From: Gracilaria gracilis
Taxonomy: Eukaryota > Rhodophyta > Florideophyceae > Gracilariales > Gracilariaceae
DNA: 64,000 nucleotides
Direction: 5' to 3'
NCBI GenBank assembly: GCA_030374805.1
Contig: JARGSG010000208.1
Coordinates: 248,001-312,000, forward strand
Part shown: positions 9,537 to 21,006 of the stretch, in pieces
How the letters are laid out: every line of letters starts with the position of its first letter
Numbering within the stretch: position 1 is the first letter of the stretch
Translations under genes and position numbers: made by a program
The notes under the pieces: generated by a model
What the model saw: only the letters and a program-made list of their open reading frames with translations
What the model was told of the DNA's origin: nothing
The model's database searches: none

Positions 9537-12500
9537 TTTTTATGTGGTTTGCTTGGACACGGAAAACACAATGAAGTTGTAGAGGTTGTGCAGCTGTGAC
9601 GAAGTTAGCGAGGCTGTCGACTACTTCTGAGGCGGAAGAAAGAGAGTTGCGGTATTTATACTAAATGCGGGCTCCGCTGATGGAAAGAAAACGAAGTCTA
9701 GCATGCTCTGAATAGTTGAAGTCGAATTGCGTGTTCACGGCATGGCCGCTCTAATTTGCTGATAGCCCGAAAAGGATCCCATCCTTTCTATATCACCGAT
9801 GATAAAGAGAGCTGCGAGAAGGCCGGCAATGGATTTGAATTGATTGGGTGTCGAAGAAAAATTGGTTGAGATGCATAAACCGTACGTTATGCACGGATCC
9901 TCTTTGGGTCAGTTCGACATTCATACGCGGATCACCAACCAGTGAAAAGCATCAGGGGCGTTCTACGAGTTTTTGTGGCTGGGAAACGTACAAGTAGTAT
10001 CCTTCCTCTTCATTTGCTCTCACATGCAAGGCATACGCTTTCGTGTACTTGGGAAACTCGAAACGCGCTTTCCAGGGACAACCGTCCATCCAAACCTCCT
10101 GACACTGAAGGACGTTCGCTTTGAACGCAGAGAGAATTGTGAAACTGGGATACATCGCTGTAAAATCGTAGCCTTGAAAAGTTGAAGTAGTGCTTTCCAA
10201 TACCAACTTCTTTTCGTGCTTTCCATGTGAGAGTAGAATCTGAGATAGTGTTCAGAGCAAACATATCGTCTTGATACTTGGTCTTTCTCTCTTCTTCAGG
10301 TTTTCTAGGCATAGAAACAACTTCTAGGTTAGTAATCTAAATCACATGCGACACTTGCAAGTAATCGAGTGTGAGACCAGTAATTGGTGTTACAGGTGCA
10401 CAACCCAATCATAGGGGTCTATTGAGGGTGTGGAGGGATGTTCCCAGTTCAGGTAAACCATTTTGATTGTGTATGTCAGAAGATGGTGGGCCAGGAACCT
10501 TCTTCTTCTTCTTCTTTTTTATGAGCACAACAGCCTTATTTCGACTGATGTATGGGATGGCTTAGGTCCCCAGCAACCTGTAACAATTTCCTAGTAACTA
10601 CCAACATAGTCCTCACTGCCAAAGTGCAGCTGTGTTTCGCTTACTATGCTACGCTATTTTGTGCGGCACTAAGCTTATGTTAGATCTCTAAGGTTGCTCT
10701 CTACCGCAGAGCTTTCGCTACCACGATTATTGCCTTCTTTCGTCAGATCGACTCCCCAGGGTAGTTCCAACGTCTCCAGAGCTCAAACGTAGAGCGGCAC
10801 ACCACGACAAGGCGCATCTGCACGTGGAACCTAATCACCGACAAAACTACAACACTTTTCGACCCAATCGATTGTTTTCTGCCTTGCTCGCCGTCTTTCT
10901 TTAGACCAATTCTACCAAAAGGGGTTTGCCGGATTAAGTTGAACTCCACTTAACAACTAACAACCCATACCGCAAAGTATTCACTATCTTCGTGGACGTA
11001 GACCGAAAACCCTGCTTCAGTTGGATGCCCCATGCTATGATGCGGAGAACATGACGCAATCAAACCACCTACATACATACAGAAATATTGATACATTTCC
11101 TTTGTACCACTTTTGGCCTTTTGATCATTTCTGATGTTCAACATTTTGTTGGACTTCTATCCAGTTGTCAACCTGGGCAAGTCATCTATATGAAGGTCTC
11201 AAACGGCAATAAGCTGTCTGGCAGCTTGTCAGTGACAAAATGGCCAATAAAACATGATATCAAAGAACGAATTCCGTTTCGTACGCGCAATAGCATGAAG
11301 TTTTTAAGCAACTTACGGGAAAGCATGCGACGGTTAATTAAAAGTCACATTCATTCATACATTTGCCATTCATGAGGTGGTACGGCTATTCTTGAAATGG
11401 TCTAGGTAATCCTGTACCAGAGTAAATTGCAGCTATGCCCCGTATGGAATCGTTCCTCGTAGAGTTCAAGACTGATGGTTACGAAAATTCGATTTATGGA
11501 TTTGGTAAAGTCAGAAAAAGATTGGAAGCGCTCCAGAATTTGCGAAACAACAGCGCGTCATCGGGCATACATGTTTCCGTTAGGGCATTAGGTGAGGAGA
11601 AAAAGTAGTTGAACACGCCCAGTCTTGAGAACAAGTGTGGTGGCTTACGTCTCCCGTCTCAAGCCTCGAGCACTGAAAAATGATGAACAACGTGCTTCCT
11701 CACTCAAAAATCATCGAGCATCTCGTGTCTGGTTGAGAAGTGACAATTTGAACTTCATTGTACCGTTGCAGTAGTTAGAAATACCAGCGGGTACGATGAA
11801 AGCGCGAGAAGGTTGAGTTGCTGAGCTCTTCTTTAAGTAAAGCGAAATTTGAGAGAAATTCCCCTTTGCTTTCATCTTCTCCCACCGGCGTCGTTTAAAG
11901 CTGGTGATCCAATTGGCATGCAAATGGAGTGAACAGCCTCAAGATGTCCAATTTCTCTCCAAAAAATGGGGAATGGGGGCTTATGAAAAGCTCCGTTGTA
12001 CAGGCTTTCATCTCGGCAATTGACAATCATCCCAACCGGGAGGATGTTAGGTTATCGACAAGTTGGTATCCCTTGCGTAGTGCTGCAGAATTGTTGCGGA
12101 AATCGCTTTGAACAGCTGCTGACGGCTTCGAAGGTGCCGGGGGTTTCGTTAGACGCGGTTCCAAGGCTTTAGTAGTGCATGCAATAAGAGGAAATGTGGA
12201 AGTAGTGTAGCCTGTAGGAGCATCCTGAGAGAGATGACTGAGTAGCTGTTCTTGTTTACAAGGGTAATCTTAGCTGGTGCTATTATAATGCTTTTCACGA
12301 AGACTTTCTGAGAATTGCATTGCGCAGCATACGTACAGAGAGTATCCATATCCTTGCCAGGATAGGTGCAAATGAAGGTGCTCATAAGTTCCATATTATT
12401 CTAAACGGAGCAAATGCGCCGTGGGTCACATCATCTCGTTGTTATGGACTCAAGCGACTATTAAGCGATAGACTGTAAATCTATTTATTCAAGGAATTTC

Positions 12501-12642
12501 GCTACCTAAGGATTCTTATAGTTAGAACCGCCGTTTAGCTCGAATATGTGCGATTCTTTCGACGCTCCGCGGTGAAAACTTATTTCCGCCATTCGAAGTC
12601 TACCTAAAGCATGAGCCGTGTTTGGTAAGCAACGATTAGCAC
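9537..12642. other. 3.1-kb intergenic region of the left copy, no confident gene
   Basis: It contains the MADS-box promoter and further unexplained sequence. Candidates seen but not supported: overlapping minus-strand frames at 9952-10312 (starting MPRKPEEERKTKYQDD at 10312, and in another frame a segment with GCPWKARFEFPKYTKAYALH), which could be exons of a small gene; a 57-codon frame at 11435-11608 (+, MPRMESFLVEFKTD); 11929-12111 (+). All are present in the right copy, but the copies are too similar for conservation to be informative, and the 11435 frame differs at its 3' end in the right copy. A (CTT)n run lies near 10499-10516. Confidence 0.5.
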
Positions 12643-13508
12643 TCACTCGCCGATGCCCTTCGCCACGATCTTATGAGTCTCCATCTCGCGGTAGATGACC
12701 CGCGCCGAATCAATCATCCTCGCCACCCGCTCCTGCTTTACCTCCGGGAACTCTTGCGGTGCTTCCATGAAGCCCGTTGACTGCTGAACGGTGGCAGTGT
12801 ATGCTCTCCACGTCGTCCAGCTATCGTCGCATCCCTTCTGCCATGAAAGCGCATCGTCATTCCTAGGAATTTCATTCGCCTCACACCATGCTCTCACGGT
12901 GTTTACCGGGTTTCGCTGCAGGTCGATTGAGTCAACTATAGGTGTCGGCTCCCCGGCTGCGCACAGCATCTTCCAAGCCATGTGCAGCGCCGTATAGCCG
13001 CCTTCCCATTCCGTGAAGTCCGGGTTGAGCTTGAACAGAGACGGGAACGAGTACGCCGGGTCACGCAGCAGGATCGTGCTACGGAAAAGTGTGAGCATGT
13101 CCAGGTTGAGGTATTTGTCCCCAAACTGCCACGGTTGAGCGCGCACGAACACGCGTCCTCGACGTGTCGCCTCCAGGATCTTTTCAAGCTGCGACGCGTA
13201 CGTCTTTTCGGAAACGAGGTCGGTGTTACGGTGTGTTTGGCGCTCTGGTCCGCAGTACCAGCATTCTGTTGGGGCAAATGTCATGACGAGCTTCAAGGTC
13301 AGCTACTCGGCATCAGTATGCGCTGATGAAAGGGCGGCGGGAGGAGATATGGTTCTATCGTACCGTTAAACGGTTCTGCGAAGACGATGTGGTCGCCACG
13401 TGCACGCATCATCTTCTCGACGGCGTGCGACAAGGCGCGCGGCGCAGACCACATTGCCAAGGGGCGCGGGTCTTCGGGGCCCCTATTGTTTCTTTCGGTG
13501 TTGCACAT
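12643..13508 (-). CDS. Sulfotransferase-like P-loop protein, two exons (left copy)
   Basis: Exon 1 is 13508-13364 and exon 2 is 13265-12643, joined by a 98-nt GT-AG intron; together 255 residues. The split was placed because the N-terminal block (RPLAMWSAPRALSHAVEKMM, then HIVFAEPFN) and the next conserved block (CWYCGPERQTHR) join in frame only after removing this intron. The pattern of a W-x-x-PR-x-x-S loop, EPF, then Y-x-GPER resembles a family of PAPS-sulfotransferase-fold proteins often annotated as P-loop NTPase or branched-chain-aminotransferase-like. Later blocks RVFVRAQPWQFGD and FLLRDPAYSFPSLFKL-like (here ILLRDPAYSFPSLFKL) fit the PAPS 3'-phosphate-binding region, with RDPAYS. Substrate is unknown. 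In this copy the upstream ATG present in the right copy is ATA, and the 5' flank is replaced by retroelement sequence 65 bp upstream, so expression may be lost. Confidence 0.6.
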
Positions 13509-13572
13509 CACGTCTAGTGAGTGAGAAAACGCTGGTGGGCGTAGGGAAGGAGAAGCTTCTATTACTTGGCTG

Positions 13573-13832
13573 TGTGGAGTGAAGGCGCTACCTCTTTACT
13601 TTTCGTTCTGTGAGCTCGGTCTTCGTCGGTGAATAACTTTTACATTTCTTTTTATTGAAAAGAAATATATTATAATCCCAATATACACTAATTCCCGCTC
13701 CCTCCAGCAGCGATCTGCCGAGCAGTGTCTCCGGCATTTCCTTGTCAGCGACCAAAAACTCTACGCCTTGGATGCGTACAGGAATTCCTGTCCGCGGCAG
13801 AAGAATTGTTAGGTCCAACCTTACTTTCTTGG
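13573..13832 (-). mobile_element. Retroelement fragment E, part 1 (protease C-terminal half)
   Basis: Minus-strand coding remnant of a Ty3-type element. The frame ends at 13588 and includes VEFLVADKEMPETLLGRSLL, the C-terminal part of a retropepsin domain with the LLGR motif. It is interrupted at 13832/13833 by element A, and its upstream half resumes at 19870 after the duplicated CTTGG. The left edge coincides with the end of the segmental duplication. Confidence 0.75.
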
Positions 13833-14047
13833 TGTTACCCAACAGACATCAGAGTCGGGATTGCAGGTAGAGGAACACTGCGCCGTGGCGAGAGCGCCGT
13901 TGTTTCGAATTGAAATCCAGAGAAAACTAGGCTGACTATAATAAAGCCAACGCGACAGGGAAGCAGAAGAGCACTCCTGATCGATCACCGGCCTTTCTCC
14001 CTTGTTTCGCCTGCGAAGGGCGGCGTTTAGTTCCGCATATCTGCATA
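13833..14047 (+). repeat. Element A 5' LTR (215 bp)
   Basis: Begins TGTTACCCAACAGACATC and ends CATATCTGCATA. It matches 19655-19869 at the same length. The preceding 5 bp CTTGG recur directly after the 3' LTR. Confidence 0.93.
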
Positions 14048-14094
14048 GTTATAACTTTTGCAAAAACAGGTTTTGCAGTTCTTAACGCATAGGT

Positions 14095-15485
14095 ATGGCA
14101 CAGAAGGAAGGTATTCCCGAAGTGGACACGCATGTCCAACAGACAACTGTCGTAGACATTCAAGCTCCGCAATTGGAACAAGTTGATGTTGCTTCGATCG
14201 CTCAGTTTATGCGCAAGCGTAAGCGCTATGAGGAGCAAATTACCAAGAAGAATAAGGAAAGTCTTAATGTCAATCCCTTGTCGTGGAAAATGAGTGTCAC
14301 AGAGGCAGTCATGCAGAAAATGATCGAAAGCAGTTTCATAAATGCTGAATCTATTGCAACAGTTACAGAGAAAATGATCAAAACCTGCTAGCAGGAACGA
14401 TCAAATATTGCCGAGAACAAGATTTGAGTAGATCACTGGGATAAGATAATCAAGGATGTCAAGACGGATCTCACCATCGACGATGCCGAAGTTCGTGTGT
14501 ACAATCTGGTAGTGAAGTATCGCAATGCGTTACGTGATCAGGAATATTCCGTAGCTATCGCGAAGAACCCAGAGGTGGCCATAAAGCATATTCGAGAGAG
14601 ATTAAAACCCCGTCGCCTACAAGAGCACATGAAGAGCATACTCCGGATTGAATCCCATGCAGGCCAGCACAAAACGACTTTGGTGCTTAAGTTAGACGTT
14701 TCCCTGAAGAAGCAGAGAAATATGAATACGTTCATCGCAACAAGAACGATATTCTAAATGACTCAATAATTTGTATCACTTTGCAGCCGCTTACGTTTCA
14801 CAAGCGTAAGCGAGATGATAATGATGAAAAAAATAGCCGTAATAAGCAGCGAAAAAAAGGCACCGTTCTGCTTCAATAAGGTGAAGTGTAAGGGTAAAAG
14901 GCACTACATCAGTAAGTGTCCGAATTCTACACCTGAAGAAAAGGAAGCCTTTCTGAAAGCTTTCAAAGAGAGTTGAAAAGACAGGAAGATCCTTACCTCA
15001 GTGAAAAAGATAGGTGATGCAGAATTGTCTACTGAGTGTGAACGCTCGTCTACAGTCTTTGATGCTTTCTTTTGTGGCGGAAAACTCGAGACAGAAGTTA
15101 CTGCAGATCAAGGAGCATCAGCTAACATCATGCCCAATGATTTGTATTTGAATCATCGAAAGCATGACGGCATCAAAGCTACTCATAAGTTAGCACGTCA
15201 AGTTTCGTTTGACGTTTTTAACAAAGCAGCATCTCCAATTGCCTGTGACCTGAAAGTCACAGCAGACGTCATGTTGGAGATCCGACATGGAAAAATATGA
15301 TGCTGCGCGGTGTAGATTGGCTGATTGCAAATGAATCAACATCAGGGGTAGTAATTGGAAGACAGTTACTGAATGCTCTTGGTTTGAATAATCGTGTCCT
15401 TTTGGACGCTGCACGGTCTCGTGTCGGCGAAGAAATAGATATACCCATACTCTACGCATCGTCAAAAGTGAACATGGAACGTGAC
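14095..15485 (+). pseudogene. Element A gag and protease remnant
   Basis: ATG at 14095. One frame can be followed through several stops (14389-14391 TAG, 14755-14757 TAA and others) from a gag start containing VASIAQFMRKRKRYEEQI, a block typical of oomycete-like Ty3 elements. It continues to a degenerate zinc knuckle near 14865-14925 (C..KVKCKGKRHYISKCP, with the first cysteine pair widely spaced) and into a retropepsin with ADQGASANIMP near 15100, where the usual D-S/T-G is D-Q-G. At about 15297 the frame shifts and LRGVDWLIANESTSGVVIGR continues the protease fold. The D-family solo LTR truncates the frame at 15486. Non-functional as it stands. Confidence 0.75.
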
Positions 15486-16336
15486 TGAAGGACAACACTT
15501 CTTGGAGGCGATTTGAGGTACTTATTTAATTTCCGCATCATTCGTTAGTAGATATATATTAGCTACACCGATATTAGCGTGTCGCCTCGCTGAGGTAATT
15601 TCCACACATGTACAGGTGGATTGCACGGCTCGAGGCGCCGCTTAGCGGGTGTGAATAGCACACGTGTAGCACGGATATGTCGGAGGCAGTGCACCCCGCA
15701 TCGCTGTATTTATTTAGATATTTTATAGATTACTTCGCCGGCGCACCCACTCTCAGTGGTGCGCCGAGCTCAGTACTTAGAGGGTTGAGCACCGCTCCCT
15801 CAAGTAAACTGCCCCTTGCCAAGCAAGGGCTTCTGGCTCTAACTATCACGCCTTCGCGGATTGTTCACCTCCAAGTGGAGTGACGACTGCGTTGTTCACG
15901 TATAGTTACCCACCCTTGTGGCCCTCAGAGTATAACCACTATTTTTGTGTCTCGTTCCGGCCTATTGTCGTATACTCGCCCCTGTATTGGGTTTGCTTTC
16001 TTCTCTCTCTCTTTTCCCCACTCTGGTGGTTTGCTTTCTCCCGTTTTTGGGTTTGCCTTTTTGCCCTGTTCTCAGTGGCCCGTTTTCGACACTTTGTCGT
16101 TGCCGTGCTACTTTCTTTCGAGGACTCATCCCGTGACCGTGTGAACACGTGGATCTCTACCGACTACTAATCAGCCTAACGCTCCGACGCTTGTCGTGAC
16201 GGTTTGACCTCGGATTTACACCCGGCTTAGCTGTGTCATTCCCGGAGTGCTCCGTTCGCTATGCTGCCCTGTCGAGGGGAAGATTCCGAACGTCTTCGTG
16301 AGCCTGCGCTTTTCCCACCAAAGGCGTTGCTTCACA
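15486..16336 (+). mobile_element. Solo LTR of the D family inside element A
   Basis: 851 bp beginning TGAAGGACAACACTTC and ending GTTGCTTCACA, matching the LTRs at 40248-41096 and 50815-51664 throughout. It is flanked by a perfect 5-bp target duplication GTGAC (15481-15485 and 16337-16341). This is the usual product of LTR-LTR recombination that deleted the body of an integrated element. Confidence 0.95.
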
Positions 16337-18593
16337 GTGACCAAGACATCAACAAAGTCTCTATGGTTTCGAACACTGGTGTCATGCATGGCAGCCATGA
16401 CGATGAATGCGACAGTGACGATGACGGGATCTACCTCGACGTCGGTGAAGACTCTGAAGAAGAAATCAGAAGTGCAATGGACAAATCTCTAAACGATGCT
16501 AAGTTACAAGGTCTTTCAGAGGATGGTCAACAGTTTCTTGAGAATTGTTTCCAGAATTATAAGAAGATTTTCGATTAAGGCTGGGAAAGTCGCCCCCAGC
16601 CAGCTTTCCTCCCTTAAGAAATGAAACTTTCAAAGAACGGAAACCAATCAAGTTGAAAGTGCGCAGGTATCCACGAGAACAGCGGGTATTCTTAGATGCA
16701 TTCTTGCAGAAGCTGGTAGACATGGACCTCATGATGCCATACCCCGATGCAATATGGCTTTCGGCCCCACTAGTCGTTCCCAAACCAAGCAAATCAAAGT
16801 TCAGAATGACGGTGGGCCTTCGTCCCATTAACTCCGCGACACAAAAAGTAGTGTGGCCATTGCCGCACGTGGACTCCGAGATTCACGATTTTGTTGGCAG
16901 TAAGGCATTCGCTGTCATCGATTTTGAGTCAGGATATTGGCAAGTTGCATTGCACCCCGTTTCGTACGACAAATGTGCTGTGATAAGCCCGACAGGCATA
17001 TTCTCATCACCTCGTGTACTGATGGGACTAACGAATGCTGTACCGCATTTCCAACGATGCGTACAAACGGCCTTTGCGGACCTTCAGGAGAACTTTAAGC
17101 TCTGGGTCGACGACTTCATAATACATGCAGTTGACGAGAAGACTTTGCTTAATATCTTGGAAAGGTTCTTCCAGACCTGTGTGGAAAACGGATTGTTCAT
17201 CTCTATAAAGAAGAGTTCTTTCTTTCGGAAAGAAGTAAGGTGGTGTGGCCGCATAATCAACGAAAACGGCTACCGTCTGGACCCAACTCGTGTTGAAGCT
17301 CTGAAAAACATTGATCCTCCACAGAACGCAGCCGAACTTTGCGAGTTCGTGCATTGTGTACGATGGATGTCGCAATGCATCCCAGACGCCACCAAACGTT
17401 TGTTAACATTGACGGAAGCGCTAGAAGAAGCCTACAAAATATCTTCAAAGAGGACCAAGAAGTCTGTACAAAGATTAAGATTGAGCAGTCTAGGATGGAA
17501 ACAAGAACACCAAGAAGGCTTTGAGCTCCTACAACAACGATTACGCGATGCCGTACACTTTTCATACCCCAGAGCAGGACATACTATCTGTGTAATGACC
17601 GATGCTTTGGAACGATACTGGTCTGGAGTAGTGACACAAGTACCATCCGAAGATTGTGACAAACCTTTATGCGAGCAACGACACGAACCGTTGGCATTTG
17701 TTGGCCAAGCGTTCACAACAACACAACAGCGGTGGAGCACACCAGAGAAGGAAGCGTATGCCATTTATCAAGTGTTCAAAAAGCCGGACTACTTCTTTCT
17801 CTCGGGCAATCCTCTACATGTTTTCACCGATCATAGGAATCTGTTGCTCGTTTTTAACCCGGAGGCTTTCGAGCCCAATCTAGGTCGCCATGTCATTACC
17901 AAAGTCCAACGCTGGGCTTTATTCTTGTCGCAGTTCAGATATATAATCGAACACATTGCTGGCGTGGCTAATATATTTGCGGACATGTTGACAAGGTGGA
18001 CAAAGTCATACCGAATCCCTCAGAACCAGATCGGATCCATTCACAGCCTGGTCAAAAGAGCGAAGCAGATTGTTTCTAACCCTTCTGATTTCCCGTGGCC
18101 AACGCTTGGCAGAGAGGCGCAAGTGAATGCGGGTTTGACAAAAGAGCATTGCAAAGGTCAAAAATGGGATGAGGAAACCAGTACCTGGATGGTCGGAAAG
18201 GCATTTCTTATCCCTGAAACAGACCAAGAAATGCTTCTTAAGTTCTTGGTAGTAGCGCACTGTGGAATTGGAGGACACCGCGGTGTGGACGCTACGTTGA
18301 GCGTTTTGGGAGAGCAAGTGTACTGGAAAACACAGAAGCAAGATGTTATATGTTTCGTCAAAGGGTGTATACATTGCCTCATTTCGCGGACCGGCTCCCG
18401 CATACCAAGACCATTTGGAAGCGCCCTTCACGCGACAAGACCAAATGAAGTTCTGCATTGCGATTTCCTCTACATGGGAGACAGTACAACTACTCAGAAA
18501 TACATTCTGATCATCAGAGACGATCAGAGACGATTTATCTTCATATTTTTGGCTTTGGCCTTGCATCAGGGCAGACAGCACAGCAGTGGCTGA
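16337..18593 (+). pseudogene. Element A pol: RT, RNase H and N-terminal integrase
   Basis: After a short remnant with stops (to about 16650), a 646-codon open frame runs 16653-18593. RT blocks: WLSAPLVVPKPSKSKFRM, TVGLRPIN, AVIDFESGYWQV, MGLTNAVPHFQR and catalytic LWVDDF (near 17100; VDD in place of YxDD). RNase H: VMTDALERYWSGVV, and FTDHRNLL with HVITKVQRWALFL. The tail ADMLTRW and the integrase start VLHCDFLYMG are typical of oomycete-like Ty3 elements. An HHCC zinc finger is visible (HCGIGGHRG ... CFVKGCIHC near 18260-18385). The frame is broken by a 10-bp tandem duplication at 18515-18534. It would encode cDNA synthesis and integration, but this copy is dead. Confidence 0.88.
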
Positions 18594-19635
18594 AGCACTT
18601 AGTATGTGGATTGCTTCGTTCGGGGGCTGGGAGTGGCTAGTAACAGACCAAGGTGCTCATTTTAAGAACCAGTGACTACACTTGTTATCCAAAGAATTCC
18701 ACTACTCGCACTATTTTACAACACCGTACTGTCCTTGGAGTAACGGATCAGTTGAAAGAGTGTGTCGTGAAGTTTTGAGAGCTTGCAAAGCCTTGCTTTC
18801 GGAGTGGAAAATGGGAGAAAAAGAATGGCCGCGCGTGGCAGAGAGTGTTCAGAGTGTGTTAAACCATGCACCGCTGCAGCGACTGGGTCTGGGATCTGAG
18901 GCCGAACCATTAGTGTATCGCACACCACTCGAATTATTCACCGGTCATGTTCCTGTTAGACCATTAATGAGGGCTTGGCCTGTGGAACAGTTTATGTACG
19001 CTTCTACGCAAGATGAGCTTAGAATGCGACAATTGCTGTCAGTCAAAGAGCTCCAGAATGCATTAGAAAATATGCACCGAGAGGTTAAATCTAAAGTAAG
19101 CACGAGCCGAAAGAAGAGGATTCAAAGGCACGACGACAAAACTAGTATTCATCGAAGCAACGTTGAAGTGGGAAGTTATGTTCTGGTTCGTGAGGCAAGA
19201 TCACGAAGCAAACATAAGCTCGAGTTTCAATGGAAAGACCCTCGTTGCGTCGTTGCAACAAAGTCCAACTGGGTATTTGAGGTGGAAGATCTTGTGCAGC
19301 ACAAGAAACAACTTTTGCATGTCTCTCGTTTGATACTCTACAGAGCGGACCTGGACAATCAAGAAGTTGATCCAGCACTTTTGGAGTATGCTCGTAGCAA
19401 CGAGACACAGTGGCAAGCAGCCAAATCCTTAGGCAGTATGAGAGATGGACCTACTGGAATAGAGATTTTGGTTGAGTGGGAAGGACTACCGGACAACATG
19501 GAAAAAACCTGGGAGCCTTTAGCAAACATTTGTGAAGACCTACCTGGTCTGCTCCAAGACTACCTGTATACGTCTAAAGGCCGCGAACTCAAAACCAGAG
19601 CTCTGAAGTTGTGTTTTCCTGAAGAAACAAACTGA
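18594..19635 (+). pseudogene. Element A integrase C-terminal part and chromodomain
   Basis: Continuation in the next frame. Around 18637-18672 the integrase second acidic block VTDQGAHFKNQ can be read, followed by a TGA at 18673. The open frame 18682-19635 then carries TTPYCPWSNGSVERV (third acidic residue E), the GPY-type linker with VGSYVLVREARSRSKHKLEF, and a chromodomain (about 19440-19580: IEILVEWEGLPDNMEKTWEPL). Chromodomains target integration to chromatin in chromoviruses. It ends 20 bp before the 3' LTR. Confidence 0.85.
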
Positions 19636-19654
19636 GAGTTGTTCCTTGCACCCC

Positions 19655-19869
19655 TGTTACCCAACAGACATCAGAGTCGGGATTGCAGGTAGAGGAACAC
19701 TGCGCCGTGGCGAGAGCGCCGTTGTTTCGAATTGAAATCCAGAGAAAACTAGGCTGACTATAATAAAGCCAAGGCGACGGGGGAGCAGAGAAGCACTCCT
19801 GATCGATCAACGGCCTTTCTCCCTTGTTTCAACTGCGAAGCGCGGCCTTCAGTTCTGCATATCTGCATA
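19655..19869 (+). repeat. Element A 3' LTR (215 bp)
   Basis: Partner of 13833-14047, same length, followed by the target duplication CTTGG. Roughly a dozen differences from the 5' copy by eye, mostly in the last third. Confidence 0.93.
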
Positions 19870-20263
19870 CTTGGATGCCGTTACGATTGGTTGGGACACG
19901 TCCGGTTTGATGGCGGTATCCAGTGTCAAGGGTTCCTTGAGCAGTTCAGAGTCATTGGCGGCAATGATGTCGAGCAGCGTGGATGGAATGGTAGAATAGT
20001 CTGCGCCGGAGTCCCCCAAGGCTACTGCCTCGATCTCATTTAAGCGGATCATATACCGACCTTCGCCTGCGTTGGGGCTGCAATCAGGAACAGACCGGAG
20101 AGCCGCCGCTCTTGCTTTCCTTGCGCTCTTGCTCTTCTTTCCGAAAAGCTCGTCGAGCAGTTGGCGTCTCTTCTCCTTCGATGTCACTGGACATTTGCTG
20201 ATGGGGTGCACCCCAAACCATTGTTCCTTGTTCAAACAGGGCTTGTTGTAGTGCAACGCCCTC
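19870..20263 (-). mobile_element. Retroelement fragment E, part 2 (gag zinc knuckle and protease start)
   Basis: Minus-strand frame from about 20256 to the junction with element A. It shows a degenerate zinc knuckle (GVHPISKCP preceded by one Cys), a Lys/Arg-rich stretch (ELFGKKSKSARKARAAA), then the retropepsin active-site motif VALGDSGADYSTIP. Together with 13573-13832 it makes one gag-protease segment of an older Ty3 element, inserted on the opposite strand. Its 5' part would lie to the right but is cut by element B at about 20264. Confidence 0.78.
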
Positions 20264-21006
20264 TGATGGAGGTTTCTGACTACTTAGTCATATTTCGACC
20301 TGTCGGGCGGGTGCTCCAAATGGGAGTATAGGAATAGTAACAACCACTGTAGTGGGAAGGACACGTGGGACACGGTTGAGCCAGGAGGTTGGCCACGTAC
20401 ACGTGGGACGGGCGCCACGGCGCGTGGGTAATTACCACTGGGCGTGGGCCTACTTTGGTTAGTTTATTTAATTAGTGTTTGTGCGAGCTCACTACTTAGC
20501 CCGGCGGCGACCTCGCCGCCGTGCACAGTAAAGTTCCTCCAACCAGGGTTGGCTCTATACTTCTTCGCCTTCGGCGGTCATCGACTCCTTCCAGGAGAGA
20601 GGCTCCGTTGCCTACGGGTAGTGTATCCTCCCTGCGTCACCTAACAGGACCCATTCGTGGGAGTGTTTTCCGCTTGTGTGGCGTTCGACCCTGTACAGGG
20701 ATAACCCCGGTGTTTACCGTAGCCCTTTTGCCCTTTCCTCTTTTTCCTTCTTTCCGTCCCCCGCTCTCGCGGATTCCTTTTCTCTTTCCGTGGACTCGTG
20801 CCTCTCTCGAGGACCCGTTCACCCACACACGTGTTGCTAACACCGATCCTTGCTCAACTCTCTACGCTCGTCGTGACGGCTTGGCCTCGGCTTACACCCG
20901 ACTTCGTCGTGCCTTGCCAGAGAGGCTCTGTCTGCTGACTACCCTCCTACGGAGGAAGATCTCGGACGTCACCGTGGTGTCTTTCCGCCTCTGGCGTTGC
21001 ACTACA
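20264..21006 (+). repeat. Element B 5' LTR (~743 bp)
   Basis: Starts TGATGGAGG (a start at 20267 is possible) and ends GTTGCACTACA. Its 3' third shares blocks with the D-family LTR (TCGTGACGG, CCTCGG, TTACACCCG). It contains a GC-rich hairpin (CGGCGGCGACCTCGCCGCCG, near 20502-20521). The following sequence AGTTTTCCCCGACTTAGAA (21008-21026) is a diverged form of the primer-binding site seen in C and D. Confidence 0.75.

Larger units (their letters stand above)
5286..13572. repeat. Segmental duplication, left copy (~8.29 kb)
   Basis: Direct repeat of 52631-60823. Identity begins inside HROB (AGAAAGCGCATTC at about 5286) and ends upstream of the sulfotransferase-like gene (ATTACTTGGCTG, ending 13572). 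The copies differ by scattered substitutions and indels of 1 to about 75 bp. It contains the 3' part of HROB, CACTIN, the MADS-box gene and the sulfotransferase-like gene. Here HROB is complete and the right end is fused to retroelement E. Confidence 0.97.
13833..19869 (+). mobile_element. Element A: Ty3/gypsy retrotransposon of the oomycete-like chromodomain type
   Basis: 6037 bp flanked by 215-bp LTRs (13833-14047 and 19655-19869) and a perfect 5-bp target duplication CTTGG (13828-13832 and 19870-19874). Order: gag, retropepsin, RT, RNase H, integrase, chromodomain. The LTR pair differs at roughly a dozen positions by eye, and the coding region has many stops and frameshifts, so the copy is old and inactive. 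An 851-bp D-family solo LTR is inserted between protease and RT. No clear TGG-type primer-binding site follows the 5' LTR. Confidence 0.92.
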
